Assembly (NCBI RefSeq): GCF_002163675.1 | Contig: NZ_CP019334.1 | Coordinates: 3,763,501 to 3,827,500 of the forward strand | DNA length: 64,000 bases | Direction of reading: 5' to 3' | From: Polaribacter sp. SA4-12 | GTDB lineage: Bacteria > Bacteroidota > Bacteroidia > Flavobacteriales > Flavobacteriaceae | Shown here: positions 28,087 through 40,957 of the stretch, in pieces | How the letters are laid out: each line of letters opens with the position of its first letter | Position numbering within the stretch: position 1 is the first letter of the stretch | Program-made: the position numbers and the translations under genes | Notes under the pieces: model-generated | The model's input: only the letters and a program-made list of their open reading frames with translations | Database searches by the model: none | What the model was told of the DNA's origin: nothing

Positions 28087-31000
28087 TTAAAAGTCTAATT
28101 GAATTCCAATTCTAAATTGAGAACTAATAGGGTAGTTACCTTTATCAATACCTCTAGAAGAGAAATTACTATTTCCTACCTCAGGATCATATCCATCATA
28201 TTCTGTGATTGTTAGAGGGTTTTGAGCTGCTAAAAATACACGAAATTTAGTGATATTCAAATCACCAAAGTACTCATTTGGAACTGTATACCCAATATTC
28301 ACTGTTCTTAATCTGATAAAAGATCCATCTTGAATCCAGAAATCTGTATATCCTCTATAATTTTCATGGTCACGACCACGGTTTGTTGGGATATTAGAAG
28401 TTGGGTTTTGAGGAGTCCATTGGTAGACTAAGTCTTTATGAGTTCCATGTTTGTAAGCATATGCTTTTGTACCGTTAATTATTTCGCCACCTTGAGCAGA
28501 ATACCATTGCATATAAAAATCAAATCCTTTATAATCAAAAGACATATTTAACCCTATTTCAAATTCAGGAGTACCACTACCTGCATATTGTCTATCAGCG
28601 TTAGATATTGTATTATCATTATTATAATCAATATATCTTAAATCTCCTAATCTAGCAGTAGGTTGAATTGTTTGATATTCAATAAGTTCTTCTTCAGTTC
28701 TTATAATACCATCAGTTTTAATTACAAAAAATGCACCAGCTTCATAACCTTCAGCTAATACAGAAACTAAGTCTTCATTAGGTACGCCTAAAACAACTTG
28801 ACTTCCTGGTAAAAAAGCAATTTTATTAGAACCACTCATTTTTGACACTACATTTGTGTTTTGAGAAAATGTTCCACCTAGGTTCCAATTAAATCCAGAT
28901 TCAACACCTCTATGAGAATAGTTTAAGGCAAATTCATACCCTGTATTCTCCATGTCACCAACGTTTAATACCACTGTTTCATTAGTACCTCCAGAAGCAC
29001 CCGTTGTAGGAGGAAGTAATAATGGCATTAACATGTCTTTTTTGTTCGTTTGGTAAAAATCTCCAGTAAGTTTAAAACTGTTTCTTAAGAACGATAAATC
29101 AAAACCAAGATTTAGTTGTTCAGAAGTTTCCCATTTTACATTCTTATTCGCAAATGCTTCTTGTGTTGCTCCTAACGCTAAATTGTCATCTCCTTCTGTT
29201 CCGAAAACATAATCATTTGCTAATTTAATAGTAGCTGCGTTGCTATAATCTAAAAAGCTTTGATTACCAGTTGTACCTAAACCTGCTCTAAATTTTAAAG
29301 AAGATACAATATCTTTAACTGGTTCAAACCAATTTTCATCTGAAACATTCCAACCAGCAGTTACTGAAGGGAATGTACCCCATCTGTTTGCTTTAGAAAA
29401 TCTTGAAGATCCATCACGACGAATACTGGCAGAAAATAAATATTTACCTTTGTAATTATATTGAAGACGACCTATCATACCAATAAGTGAGTTAGTTCTG
29501 TCTTGTCCCCATCCTGTTCCAGAAGTAGCTGAAGGGTCTAAAGTAGCACCATTTAATACAGTTACATCATTGCTAATTAAGTCAAATTTTTGAGCTGCAA
29601 ATGTTGAATAAGTATATTTTTCAGAAGAATATGCGACAACTGCTTTAACATTATGATCTCCAAAAGATTGGCTATAATCAATAACGTTTTCTAAAGTTTG
29701 ACTTGTAGCTCTAATACTTTGGTTGTATACTCCAGATCTAGTTTGTTGTGGAATTACATTACCATCTTCGTCATATGCTGTAAATAATGGGTTAATTCGT
29801 ACACGTGTATCATTATTATAAGATACACCAGCTCTTGTCGTAAAATTAAAATGATCAGATATCTTATAAACGGCATTAATACTACCATCTAGTCTTTCTC
29901 CATTACGCTTATCAGTTTGTTTAAATAATGCAGCAGTATTACTTAGGTTTTGTGTTTCTACACTATTTCCTGGTCCTGCATTATCAATAATATCTGCATT
30001 TGGATCGATATCAGACTGATATGGTTGGTATTTTAATGCTGTAGTAATTATATTCCAAGGAGCATAACTTTGCTCTTCGATACGAAATCCAAGTCCTGTT
30101 GAAATTTTCCAATTACCTTTTTCAAATTGTGTGTTGGCTCTAATATTAGCTCTATCGTAACCAGAATTAATAATAGTACCATCTTGACTAAAGAAACTTC
30201 CAACTACATTATAAGTTAACCCTTTTGAACCACCAGATATGCTTAGTCCATAGTTTTGAACAGGAGCATAATCATTTTCGATTTTTGGCTGAAGATAAGT
30301 CTCATTAGTTAATGAATATCTATCATATTCAATAGGTGTCCATGTATTACCATAAGTAGTTCCATTTGGTTGCGATGCAGCCGCTAAGAATCTTATATAA
30401 AGAGATTCTTCTACATTAACGGTTGGTACACCAGAGGTAATACTTTGCAAACCATAATATTGATTTGCTGATATTTTCATTTGTCCAACTTTACCTTTTT
30501 TGGTAGTAATTAAAATAACCCCACCAGAACCACGAGTACCGTAAATTGAAGCAGAAGCGGCATCTTTTAAAACATCAATTGTTTCAATTTCGCTCATACT
30601 TAATTTTGGGTCACTTGCAAAAGGGATACCATCTACAACATATAACGGGCTACTGTTTCCTGTTACAGAACTTAAACCACGAATTAAAATGTTTGAATCT
30701 GCTCCAGGAGCACCCGAACTTGCAGTTACGTTTACACCTGCAATTAATCCTTGTAATGCAGCACCTAAATCTGCAGTACCAATTTTACTAATGGCTTCAT
30801 TAGAAACTTGAACAACAGCACCTGTTACTTCTTTCTTCTTTTGAGTACCATACCCAATTACTATAATTTCATCTAAGTTAGTTGTGTCTTCAACTAAACT
30901 TACATTTATTGTTGAAGATTTTCCAACAACAATTTCTTTTGATAAAAAACCAATGTATTTAAAAACTAAAACACCTCCAGTTTTCACCTTAATAGTATAG

Positions 31001-31197
31001 TTTCCATCAAAATCTGTCTGAGTTCCTGTTGAGGTACCCTTTACTATAATAGTGGCGCCAATCATTGGCTCACCATCTGCGCTTACCACTCCTTTTACAG
31101 ATTTGGTCTGAGCTTGAATTGCACTAAAACTCAAAAAGCAAGTAACTGCTAAGAAACAAGTTCTGAGTTTTAATTTAACAAGTAAATCGAATTTCAT
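28087..31197 (-). CDS. susC: SusC-family TonB-dependent outer-membrane oligosaccharide importer
   Basis: This 1036-residue SusC/RagA protein has a signal peptide ending near AIQAQ (residue 30). A carboxypeptidase-D-regulatory-like domain covers about residues 32-107 (KGVVSADGEPMIGATI). The plug domain is about 115-230 (DEIIVIGYGTQKKKEVTGAV, LYVVDGIPF). The barrel ends in a terminal Phe. It has no N-terminal STN domain, so it is unlikely to signal to an anti-sigma factor; regulation by the shared AraC-type operator at 31227-31288 fits better. It imports oligosaccharides with SusD using TonB energy and is transcribed away from the rightward block across a 374-bp gap. Confidence 0.97.
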   Translation of the reverse strand: MKFDLLVKLKLRTCFLAVTCFLSFSAIQAQTKSVKGVVSADGEPMIGATIIVKGTSTGTQTDFDGNYTIKVKTGGVLVFKYIGFLSKEIVVGKSSTINVSLVEDTTNLDEIIVIGYGTQKKKEVTGAVVQVSNEAISKIGTADLGAALQGLIAGVNVTASSGAPGADSNILIRGLSSVTGNSSPLYVVDGIPFASDPKLSMSEIETIDVLKDAASASIYGTRGSGGVILITTKKGKVGQMKISANQYYGLQSITSGVPTVNVEESLYIRFLAAASQPNGTTYGNTWTPIEYDRYSLTNETYLQPKIENDYAPVQNYGLSISGGSKGLTYNVVGSFFSQDGTIINSGYDRANIRANTQFEKGNWKISTGLGFRIEEQSYAPWNIITTALKYQPYQSDIDPNADIIDNAGPGNSVETQNLSNTAALFKQTDKRNGERLDGSINAVYKISDHFNFTTRAGVSYNNDTRVRINPLFTAYDEDGNVIPQQTRSGVYNQSIRATSQTLENVIDYSQSFGDHNVKAVVAYSSEKYTYSTFAAQKFDLISNDVTVLNGATLDPSATSGTGWGQDRTNSLIGMIGRLQYNYKGKYLFSASIRRDGSSRFSKANRWGTFPSVTAGWNVSDENWFEPVKDIVSSLKFRAGLGTTGNQSFLDYSNAATIKLANDYVFGTEGDDNLALGATQEAFANKNVKWETSEQLNLGFDLSFLRNSFKLTGDFYQTNKKDMLMPLLLPPTTGASGGTNETVVLNVGDMENTGYEFALNYSHRGVESGFNWNLGGTFSQNTNVVSKMSGSNKIAFLPGSQVVLGVPNEDLVSVLAEGYEAGAFFVIKTDGIIRTEEELIEYQTIQPTARLGDLRYIDYNNDNTISNADRQYAGSGTPEFEIGLNMSFDYKGFDFYMQWYSAQGGEIINGTKAYAYKHGTHKDLVYQWTPQNPTSNIPTNRGRDHENYRGYTDFWIQDGSFIRLRTVNIGYTVPNEYFGDLNITKFRVFLAAQNPLTITEYDGYDPEVGNSNFSSRGIDKGNYPISSQFRIGIQLDF

Positions 31198-31226
31198 AAT
31201 TATTGTATAAATTTAAATTAGTGTTA

Positions 31227-31288
31227 CAAATGTTAAAATTAGTTAACAGATTACTAATAACATATGTTTAAATTGGTAACACAAATGA
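31227..31288 (-). promoter_or_regulatory. susC promoter with paired CATATGT-like half-sites
   Basis: Minus strand: distal TCATTTGT (31281-31288), proximal ACATATGT (31260-31267) and -7-like box AACATTTG (31227-31234), 30 bp before the susC ATG. Spacings are 21 and 33 bp. Confidence 0.72.
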
Positions 31289-31470
31289 TTTAAACATCGT
31301 CAATGCTTAATCTTAGGGGAAATTAAACTATTTATTTAGTAAATAAATAAATCATAAATAAATTTTTGAATTATAATTTTCATGTTTAGGTTAAGGTTAT
31401 TTAATGAAATAAGTTTTTAATAGATAAAAGTGTATTAATCGTGTTGCGTGATGCTTATTTGTAAAAAGGA

Positions 31471-31532
31471 ACATATGTTTTATATTAAGAATCATATGTC
31501 TTTAATTAGTTGAATCTAATGGATGACCTTTG
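31471..31532 (+). promoter_or_regulatory. Rightward sulfatase-GH2-GH97 operon promoter with paired half-sites
   Basis: Plus strand: distal ACATATGT (31471-31478), proximal TCATATGT (31492-31499) and -7-like box GACCTTTG (31525-31532). Spacings are 21 and 33 bp. With the susC promoter it accounts for most of the recognisable signal in the 374-bp gap 31198-31571; I see no other gene there. Confidence 0.72.
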
Positions 31533-31571
31533 AAAAGAAATTTTTAACCATTTAATTCTTTTTTAAAAAGT

Positions 31572-33089
31572 ATGAATTTTTTCAGAATTATAATTTTAAT
31601 AATATTTTTTGTTTTTAGTTCTTGTAATATATCAAAAGATGTGAAAAAAAACAAACCAAATATTGTATTTATTTTTACTGATGATCAAACTTATACATCA
31701 ATTCATGCCTTAGGGAATGATGAAATTATTACTCCTAATTTAGATAAGTTAGTAAATGAAGGAACAACTTTTACGAATGCTTATAATATGGGGTCTTGGA
31801 GTGGTGCAGTTTGTGCAGCTTCTAGAGCGATGTTAATTTCTGGTAGGTCTGTTTGGAAAGCAAATGAGTTTAGACAGAATTGGGTAAAGAAAGATACAGT
31901 AGCATATCAAAAAAGTTGGCCAAAATTAATGGCTTCTCAAGGATATGAAACTTATATGACTGGAAAATGGCATGTAGATGCGCCAGCATACAAAGTGTTT
32001 GAAAATACAACCAATATTAGACCTGGAATGCCAAAAGACGCTTGGGGTCATTTTAAGATGGTTGCTAAGTTTGATTCATTGTCTAAAACTAAAAACCCTA
32101 ATTCAGAAGTAATTATGCCTAATGGTTATAATCGACCTAAAGATAAGGATGATACTTCTTGGTCTCCTTCTGATGTATCTAAAGGTGGTTTTTGGCAAGG
32201 AGGTAAACATTGGAGCGAAGTATTAAAAGACGATGCTATTTCATTTATTAATACAGCAAAAACGAAAGAGAAACCTTTTTTTATGTATTTGGCATTTAAT
32301 GCGCCACATGATCCTAGACAAGCTCCAAAAGAATATGTAGATATGTATCCTTTAGAAAATATATCTACACCAAAAAGTTATTTACCAGAATATCCTTTTA
32401 GACATGATATTGCCAATGGTGATGATTTGAGGGATGAAGCTTTAGCGCCTTTTCCTAGAACAGAATATGCAATCAAAGTTCATAAACAAGAATATTATGC
32501 AAGTATAACACATGTAGATGCTCAAATAGGAATGATTCTAGATGCTTTAAATAAATCTGGGAAGATGGATAACACTTATATTATTTTTACAGCAGATCAC
32601 GGTTTAGCAATGGGGAGACATGGTTTGTTAGGAAAACAAAACTTATTTGATCATAGTATTCGCCCACCAATGATGATTGTTGGACCAGAAATTCCGAAAG
32701 GAAAAAAAGTTACTGAAGATGTGTATTTACAAGATGTAATGGCGACTTCTTTGGATATAGCAGGAGTTGAGAAACCATCATATATAGATTTTAATAGTTT
32801 TTTAGATTTAGCGAAGAAAAAAACTAAAGAGGGAAATTATAAAGAGATATATGGAGCATATTTAGATGTTCAAAGAATGATAAGAAAAGATGGGTATAAA
32901 TTACTTGTTTATCCAAAGATAAAAAAGATACTATTATTCGATTTAAAGAATGATCCTGAAGAAATGAATGATATTTCTGGAAATCCAGAAAATAAAGAAA
33001 AAGTAAAATCTTTATTTATAGACTTACTTCAACTACAAAAAGAAATGGATGATCCATTAAATATTACCGAAATTTATCAAACACTATAA
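31572..33089 (+). CDS. S1-family sulfatase lipoprotein with CAASR motif
   Basis: The 505-residue product has lipobox FSSC (C18). Metal ligands lie in FIFTDDQTY (D37-D38). The formylglycine motif is C81-A-A-S-R85, with Ala where Pro is usual; C-x-A-x-R is an accepted variant. GKWHVD, NAPHDPRQAP and FTADHGLAMGRHGLLGKQN complete the S1 pattern. It is the first gene of the rightward operon with GH2 (23-bp gap) and GH97. Its promoter (31471-31532) has both CATATGT half-sites. Confidence 0.92.
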   Translation: MNFFRIIILIIFFVFSSCNISKDVKKNKPNIVFIFTDDQTYTSIHALGNDEIITPNLDKLVNEGTTFTNAYNMGSWSGAVCAASRAMLISGRSVWKANEFRQNWVKKDTVAYQKSWPKLMASQGYETYMTGKWHVDAPAYKVFENTTNIRPGMPKDAWGHFKMVAKFDSLSKTKNPNSEVIMPNGYNRPKDKDDTSWSPSDVSKGGFWQGGKHWSEVLKDDAISFINTAKTKEKPFFMYLAFNAPHDPRQAPKEYVDMYPLENISTPKSYLPEYPFRHDIANGDDLRDEALAPFPRTEYAIKVHKQEYYASITHVDAQIGMILDALNKSGKMDNTYIIFTADHGLAMGRHGLLGKQNLFDHSIRPPMMIVGPEIPKGKKVTEDVYLQDVMATSLDIAGVEKPSYIDFNSFLDLAKKKTKEGNYKEIYGAYLDVQRMIRKDGYKLLVYPKIKKILLFDLKNDPEEMNDISGNPENKEKVKSLFIDLLQLQKEMDDPLNITEIYQTL

Positions 33090-33109
33090 TAATAAACCCC
33101 ATTAAATAA

Positions 33110-36373
<3,264 letters not shown>

Positions 36374-36384
36374 AATTAAAAATA

Positions 36385-38481
36385 ATGAATAAATTATTTA
36401 GTTTATTGTTAATAGGTTTCTTATTTAGCTGTAATTCAGCTAAATTAGAAACAAAAGTTACTTCACCTAATTCAGATAACAAAGTTGAATTTTCTTTAAG
36501 TAAAGATGGCCAGTTATTTTATGCTGTTTCAAATAAAGATTTACAATTTGTACAACCTTCAGCATTAGGATTTGAATTAAAAAAGCAATCTTTAAAAAAT
36601 AACTTTGAAATTCTTTCATCAGAATCGACTTCAGTTAGTTCTGAATGGAAAACAATTTGGGGTCAAAGAGAAGTTGTAAAAGATAATTACAACCAATTAA
36701 CGCTTCATTTAAAGCAAAAAGAATCTGGTGTTTTAATAGATGTTATTGCTAAATCTTTTGATGATGGTGTAGCATTTAGATATGTTTTTCCGAAGCAAGA
36801 AAAATTAACAGACTTTGTTATAATTGATGAGTTAACAGAATTCAACTTTAAAGATGATTACAAAGCTTGGTGGAATTTTGCTGATTATGATAATTACGAA
36901 AAAGTATATTATAATTCGCCACTTAGTCAAGTTGGAGATTCAATAAAATTTGAAAGAAGACCAGACAAAGAAGAAAGAGCAAATATGGCAAATACGCCAA
37001 CTACAATTGAGGTTAACGATCATTTAGTTATAAGTATTCACGAAGCAGATTTAACAGATTATGCTGGTATGAATTTGTTAAATACTTTAGATGGATATAA
37101 GTTTAAAGCAAACTTAACGCCTTGGTTAAATGGAGATTTAGTGAGAGCTTCAACTCCTTTTCAATCTCCTTGGAGAACGATTCAAATTGGTGAAAATGCT
37201 GGAGAATTAGTAGAATCAGATATTTTAATGAATCTAAATCCTCCTTGTGCTTATGAAGATACAAGTTTTATAGAAACGTATAAATACATTGGTATTTGGT
37301 GGGAATTACATATTGGTAAATCTGCTTGGGCAGAAAAAACTCAATTTGGTAGACCAATTACGAGACCTCATGGAGCAAATACAGAAAATGCAAAGTATCA
37401 CATAGATTTTGCTGCAAAGCACGGTATTCCTGATGTTTTAATTGAAGGATGGGATAAAGGATGGGATGACATGGAAGGTTCTTGGACTGGATATGGGATT
37501 TTTGATTGGAAAACATCAACAGATGATTTTAATATTCAAGAAGTGTCTGATTATGGAAAGAAAAAAGGAGTTAGAATGATGATGTATCATGAAACAATTT
37601 CAGATATAGATCATTATGAACCAGCAATGGATTCTTTATATCAAATGTGTAAAGATTTAGGTATTAAAACGGTAAAAGTTGGTTATACAGGTGATGTAAA
37701 TTACGACACAAAAAAGAAAACATATAGACAACATCATCATGGGCAATATATGGTACGTCATTATAAAAAAATGGCACAAAAAGCTGCTGAATATGGCTTA
37801 TTAATTGTAAATCACGAACCAATTAAATTTACAGGAGAACAAAGAACTTATCCAAATTTAATGGCTAGAGAAGGTGCTAGAGGTCAAGAATACAATGCTT
37901 GGAGTAAAGGTAATTCTCCAGAACATGGTGTTGTGTTGCCTTTTACAAGATTATTAGGAGGTCCAGTGGATTATACTCCTGGTATTTTTAAAATGATTTT
38001 ACCTGCTAAAAGTTGGAGTGATGACAAATTTAGAGTTCGTTCTACACTTTGTAAGCAATTGGCATACTTTTTAACAATGTACAGCCCTATACAAATGGCA
38101 GCAGATTTGCCTGAAAATTACGAAGGAAATGCCGCTTTTCAATTTATAAAAGATGTACCAACAAACTGGTCTGAAAGCAAAGTTTTAAATAGTAAAATTG
38201 GAGATTATTACACAGTTGCTCGTAAAGAAAGAGGAACAGATAACTGGTATTTAGGATCTATTTCTGATGAAAATGCAAGAGATTTTAATGTAGATTTATC
38301 CTTTTTAAAAGACGGGAAAACGTATGAAGCTACCATTTATGCTGATGCAAAAGAGACAGATTGGGAAACAAACCCTGAAGCATTTGAAATTACAAAGAAA
38401 GAAGTAACTTCTAAAGATTCTTTAAAAATTATCTTAGCAAAAGGAGGTGGTCAAGCTATTGAATTTAAAGTAAAAAGGTAA
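36385..38481 (+). CDS. GH97-family alpha-glycosidase lipoprotein
   Basis: The 698-residue protein has lipobox LFSC (C16). An N-terminal beta-sandwich covers about residues 25-290, the catalytic barrel about 300-580 (GIPDVLIEGWDKGWDD) and a C-terminal beta domain the rest. Family acidic residues are seen in NHEPIK (E478) and AREGARGQE (E496, E501). These resemble the inverting, calcium-dependent subgroup, but I cannot settle the mechanism by eye. GH97 enzymes act on alpha-glucosides or alpha-galactosides; in this galactan locus alpha-galactoside cleavage is plausible. It ends the sulfatase-GH2 operon and is followed by a clear terminator. Confidence 0.92.
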   Translation: MNKLFSLLLIGFLFSCNSAKLETKVTSPNSDNKVEFSLSKDGQLFYAVSNKDLQFVQPSALGFELKKQSLKNNFEILSSESTSVSSEWKTIWGQREVVKDNYNQLTLHLKQKESGVLIDVIAKSFDDGVAFRYVFPKQEKLTDFVIIDELTEFNFKDDYKAWWNFADYDNYEKVYYNSPLSQVGDSIKFERRPDKEERANMANTPTTIEVNDHLVISIHEADLTDYAGMNLLNTLDGYKFKANLTPWLNGDLVRASTPFQSPWRTIQIGENAGELVESDILMNLNPPCAYEDTSFIETYKYIGIWWELHIGKSAWAEKTQFGRPITRPHGANTENAKYHIDFAAKHGIPDVLIEGWDKGWDDMEGSWTGYGIFDWKTSTDDFNIQEVSDYGKKKGVRMMMYHETISDIDHYEPAMDSLYQMCKDLGIKTVKVGYTGDVNYDTKKKTYRQHHHGQYMVRHYKKMAQKAAEYGLLIVNHEPIKFTGEQRTYPNLMAREGARGQEYNAWSKGNSPEHGVVLPFTRLLGGPVDYTPGIFKMILPAKSWSDDKFRVRSTLCKQLAYFLTMYSPIQMAADLPENYEGNAAFQFIKDVPTNWSESKVLNSKIGDYYTVARKERGTDNWYLGSISDENARDFNVDLSFLKDGKTYEATIYADAKETDWETNPEAFEITKKEVTSKDSLKIILAKGGGQAIEFKVKR

Positions 38482-38506
38482 CTTTAAACCGTATAAATTA
38501 TTTCTA

Positions 38507-38540
38507 GACCTTTCAGTTTTATATTGAAAGGTCTTTTTTT
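38507..38540 (+). terminator. Rho-independent terminator after GH97
   Basis: A 9-bp stem GACCTTTCA / TGAAAGGTC (38507-38515, 38525-38533) followed by seven T. It separates the GH2-GH97 operon from the MFS operon. Confidence 0.85.
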
Positions 38541-38636
38541 GATGTAAAAAGTACAAGATAATCAACCATATGTTTTAGTATGTTTGGTCTTATGTTAATA
38601 TCTTGACACTGTTAACTAACCAGAAATTAAGTGTGT

Positions 38637-39803
38637 ATGGAAAATATAAATAAAGACAGATTATTTTTAGCTAGTTGTTTGGCTTTAATAACAACAGCAA
38701 TGACTTTTGCAATAAGAGCAAGATTAGAATCTGTCTTTGGTGAAGAAGGAGTTGGTTTATCTTTAGAACAAATTGGGTATGCATTTGCACCGGCATTTTT
38801 CGGTTTTACAATTGCAATGATAATTGGTGGGCCATTAGTAGATTTTTTAGGAATTAAAAAAATTACTTGGATAGCTTTTGTTACTCATGCAATAGGAATT
38901 GTATTAACAATTTTAGCAGATTCTATGACTTCTTTATTTATAGCGACATTATTTGTAGGTATTGGAAACGGATTTGTAGAAGCAGCTTTAAATCCTTTAG
39001 TAACCTCTATGTATTCTAAAGAAAAAACAAAAATGCTGAATCGTTTTCATGTTTGGTTCCCTGGAGGAATTGTAATAGGTTCAATTATTGGTTGGTTTGT
39101 TATGGATGTCTTATATCTTCCTTGGCAAGCAATGGTTGCTACATTATTTATTCCCGTATTAATTTATGGAGGATTGTTTTTCGGGCAGAAGTTTCCAGTT
39201 ACAGAAAGAGTAAAATTAGGAATTAGTAATAAAAAAATGTTTTCTAGTATTGGTAAACCGTTATTTCTTTTTATGGTTTTTTGCATGTTTTTAACTGCAG
39301 CTTCAGAATTAGGAACTACTCAGAGAATAGAATCACTTTTAAAAGAAACAGTAGCAGTTCCTTTATTGGTTTTGGCTTTTATTAATGGAATAATGGCTTT
39401 AGGAAGATTATTTGCAGGAGGTGCAATTCATAAATTAAAACCAGCAGGAATGTTACTTTTTTCTGCAATTTTTACTTTTACTGGCTTGTGGTTACTAACA
39501 ATAACTTCTGGAGGAATGGTTTTTGTTGCAGCAACAATTTTTGCGATAGGAGTCACTTTTTTCTGGCCAACAATGTTAGGTTTTGTTGCAGAATATTTAC
39601 CAGAAACAGGTGCTTTAGGGTTGTCTATTATGGGTGGAGCAGGTATGTTTTCTGTATCTTTAGTTTTACCTATAATGGGAAGTTTAATGGATAGTGAAGG
39701 TGTTAATGAAGCTTTAAGAACAATGTCTATTTTACCAGCAATACTTATTCTCGCTTTTATAGGTTTAAATATATATATGAATAAGAAATCAAAAACAGAA
39801 TAA
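38637..39803 (+). CDS. MFS sugar transporter
   Basis: The frame opens at GTG 38631, but ATG 38637 (MENINKDR) is the likelier start, giving 388 residues. About twelve hydrophobic segments fill the protein. An MFS-type loop motif follows the second helix (GGPLVDFLGIKK), with a long central loop before FLFMVFCMF. It probably carries a monosaccharide or oxidised sugar across the inner membrane. It heads a three-gene operon with a Gfo/Idh/MocA dehydrogenase 3 bp downstream and a TIM-barrel isomerase; this trio recurs with DUF1080 and ThuA proteins in Bacteroidota sugar loci. Confidence 0.88.
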   Translation: MENINKDRLFLASCLALITTAMTFAIRARLESVFGEEGVGLSLEQIGYAFAPAFFGFTIAMIIGGPLVDFLGIKKITWIAFVTHAIGIVLTILADSMTSLFIATLFVGIGNGFVEAALNPLVTSMYSKEKTKMLNRFHVWFPGGIVIGSIIGWFVMDVLYLPWQAMVATLFIPVLIYGGLFFGQKFPVTERVKLGISNKKMFSSIGKPLFLFMVFCMFLTAASELGTTQRIESLLKETVAVPLLVLAFINGIMALGRLFAGGAIHKLKPAGMLLFSAIFTFTGLWLLTITSGGMVFVAATIFAIGVTFFWPTMLGFVAEYLPETGALGLSIMGGAGMFSVSLVLPIMGSLMDSEGVNEALRTMSILPAILILAFIGLNIYMNKKSKTE

Positions 39804-39806
39804 CTT

Positions 39807-40955
39807 ATGGGAAGAAGATTGAAAATGGGAATGATTGGTGGTGGAATTGGTTCATTTATTGGAGATGTGCATAGAAAAGCTGCTGCTATAGATGGAATGA
39901 TCGATTTAGTTTGTGGTGCTTTTAGTAGCGATGCAGAAAAATCAATAAAATCGGGAAAAGAATTATTTCTTTCTGATAATAGATCTTATAGTAGTTTTGA
40001 AGAGATGATTTTTGCTGAAAAATTACTTCCAGAAGCAGAAAGAATGGATTTTGTGTCTATAGTTACTCCTAATCATATGCATTTTGAGCCTGCAAAATTA
40101 GCTTTAGAAAATGGTTTTAATGTGGTTTGCGATAAACCAATGACATTAACTATAGAAGAAGCTGTTGAACTTGAAATGATAGTGGAACGATCTGGTAAAT
40201 TATTTGCTTTAACCCATAATTACACAGGGTATTCAATGGTAAAGCAAGCGAAATCTATGGTTTTCAATGGAGATTTAGGAAATATTAGAAAAATTCAAGT
40301 ACAATATTTACAAGGATGGTTATCTACTTCTGTAGAAAAAACAGGGCATAAACAAGCGTCATGGAGAATAGATCCTAAACGTTCTGGAATTGGTGGTGCA
40401 TTAGGAGATATTGGTACGCACGCAGAAAATTTAGTCGAATATATTACAGGTTTAAAAATTGATGAAATTGCAGCGGATTTAGGCGTTTTTGGTGATGATA
40501 GAGTTTTAGATGATGATGGAAATCTTTTATTAAGAATGGAAAATGGTGCAAAAGGAACAATGTCTATATCTCAAATTGCTTTAGGCGAAGAAAATAATTT
40601 AGCCATAAAAATTTATGGTGATAAAGGAAGTTTAGAATGGCAGCAAGAAAATCCAAATCAATTAATCTCACGTTGGTTAGAGCAGCCTTTAAAGGTATTT
40701 ACGCCAAATGGTAATGATTTATATCCTGAAGCATTAAATGTATCTAGAATCCCTGCTGGTCATCCAGAAGGATATTTAGAAGCATTTGCAACTATTTACA
40801 AAAATTTTGCTACACATTTAATGGCTGTTTTAGAAGGTAAAAATATTGAAAAACCAGATTATCCGACTGTTAAAGACGGAGTTAGAGGAATGCAGTTTAT
40901 ATATGCTGCTGTAGAAAGTGATAAGAACAATTCAACTTGGACAAAATTTAAATAG
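39807..40955 (+). CDS. Gfo/Idh/MocA-family NAD(P)-dependent sugar dehydrogenase
   Basis: A 382-residue cytoplasmic oxidoreductase. An N-terminal Rossmann fold opens with MGMIGGGIGSFIGDVHRKAA. The conserved lysine motif is CDKPMT (near residue 112), and the C-terminal alpha/beta domain contains GDIGTHAENL, where the conserved His sits. Members oxidise or reduce sugars, often at C3, using NAD(P). With the adjacent isomerase and the DUF1080 proteins it could form or consume 3-keto-sugars. It lies 3 bp from each neighbour, so it is tightly co-transcribed. Confidence 0.92.
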   Translation: MGRRLKMGMIGGGIGSFIGDVHRKAAAIDGMIDLVCGAFSSDAEKSIKSGKELFLSDNRSYSSFEEMIFAEKLLPEAERMDFVSIVTPNHMHFEPAKLALENGFNVVCDKPMTLTIEEAVELEMIVERSGKLFALTHNYTGYSMVKQAKSMVFNGDLGNIRKIQVQYLQGWLSTSVEKTGHKQASWRIDPKRSGIGGALGDIGTHAENLVEYITGLKIDEIAADLGVFGDDRVLDDDGNLLLRMENGAKGTMSISQIALGEENNLAIKIYGDKGSLEWQQENPNQLISRWLEQPLKVFTPNGNDLYPEALNVSRIPAGHPEGYLEAFATIYKNFATHLMAVLEGKNIEKPDYPTVKDGVRGMQFIYAAVESDKNNSTWTKFK

Positions 40956-40957
40956 TT

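Noticed and set aside
30546..30791. Short opposite-strand frame inside susC, and similar frames inside other large genes
   Set aside because: They lie wholly within well-supported genes, have biased composition and no recognisable domains or starts, so they are frame shadows.
38566..38606. CCATATGT upstream of the MFS gene as a seventh complete PUL promoter
   Set aside because: One half-site is good, but the candidate second one is 22 bp away and degenerate, and the box at 33 bp (TATCTTGA) fits poorly. A better box, TATGTTTG at 38579-38586, has no half-site at the right distance.
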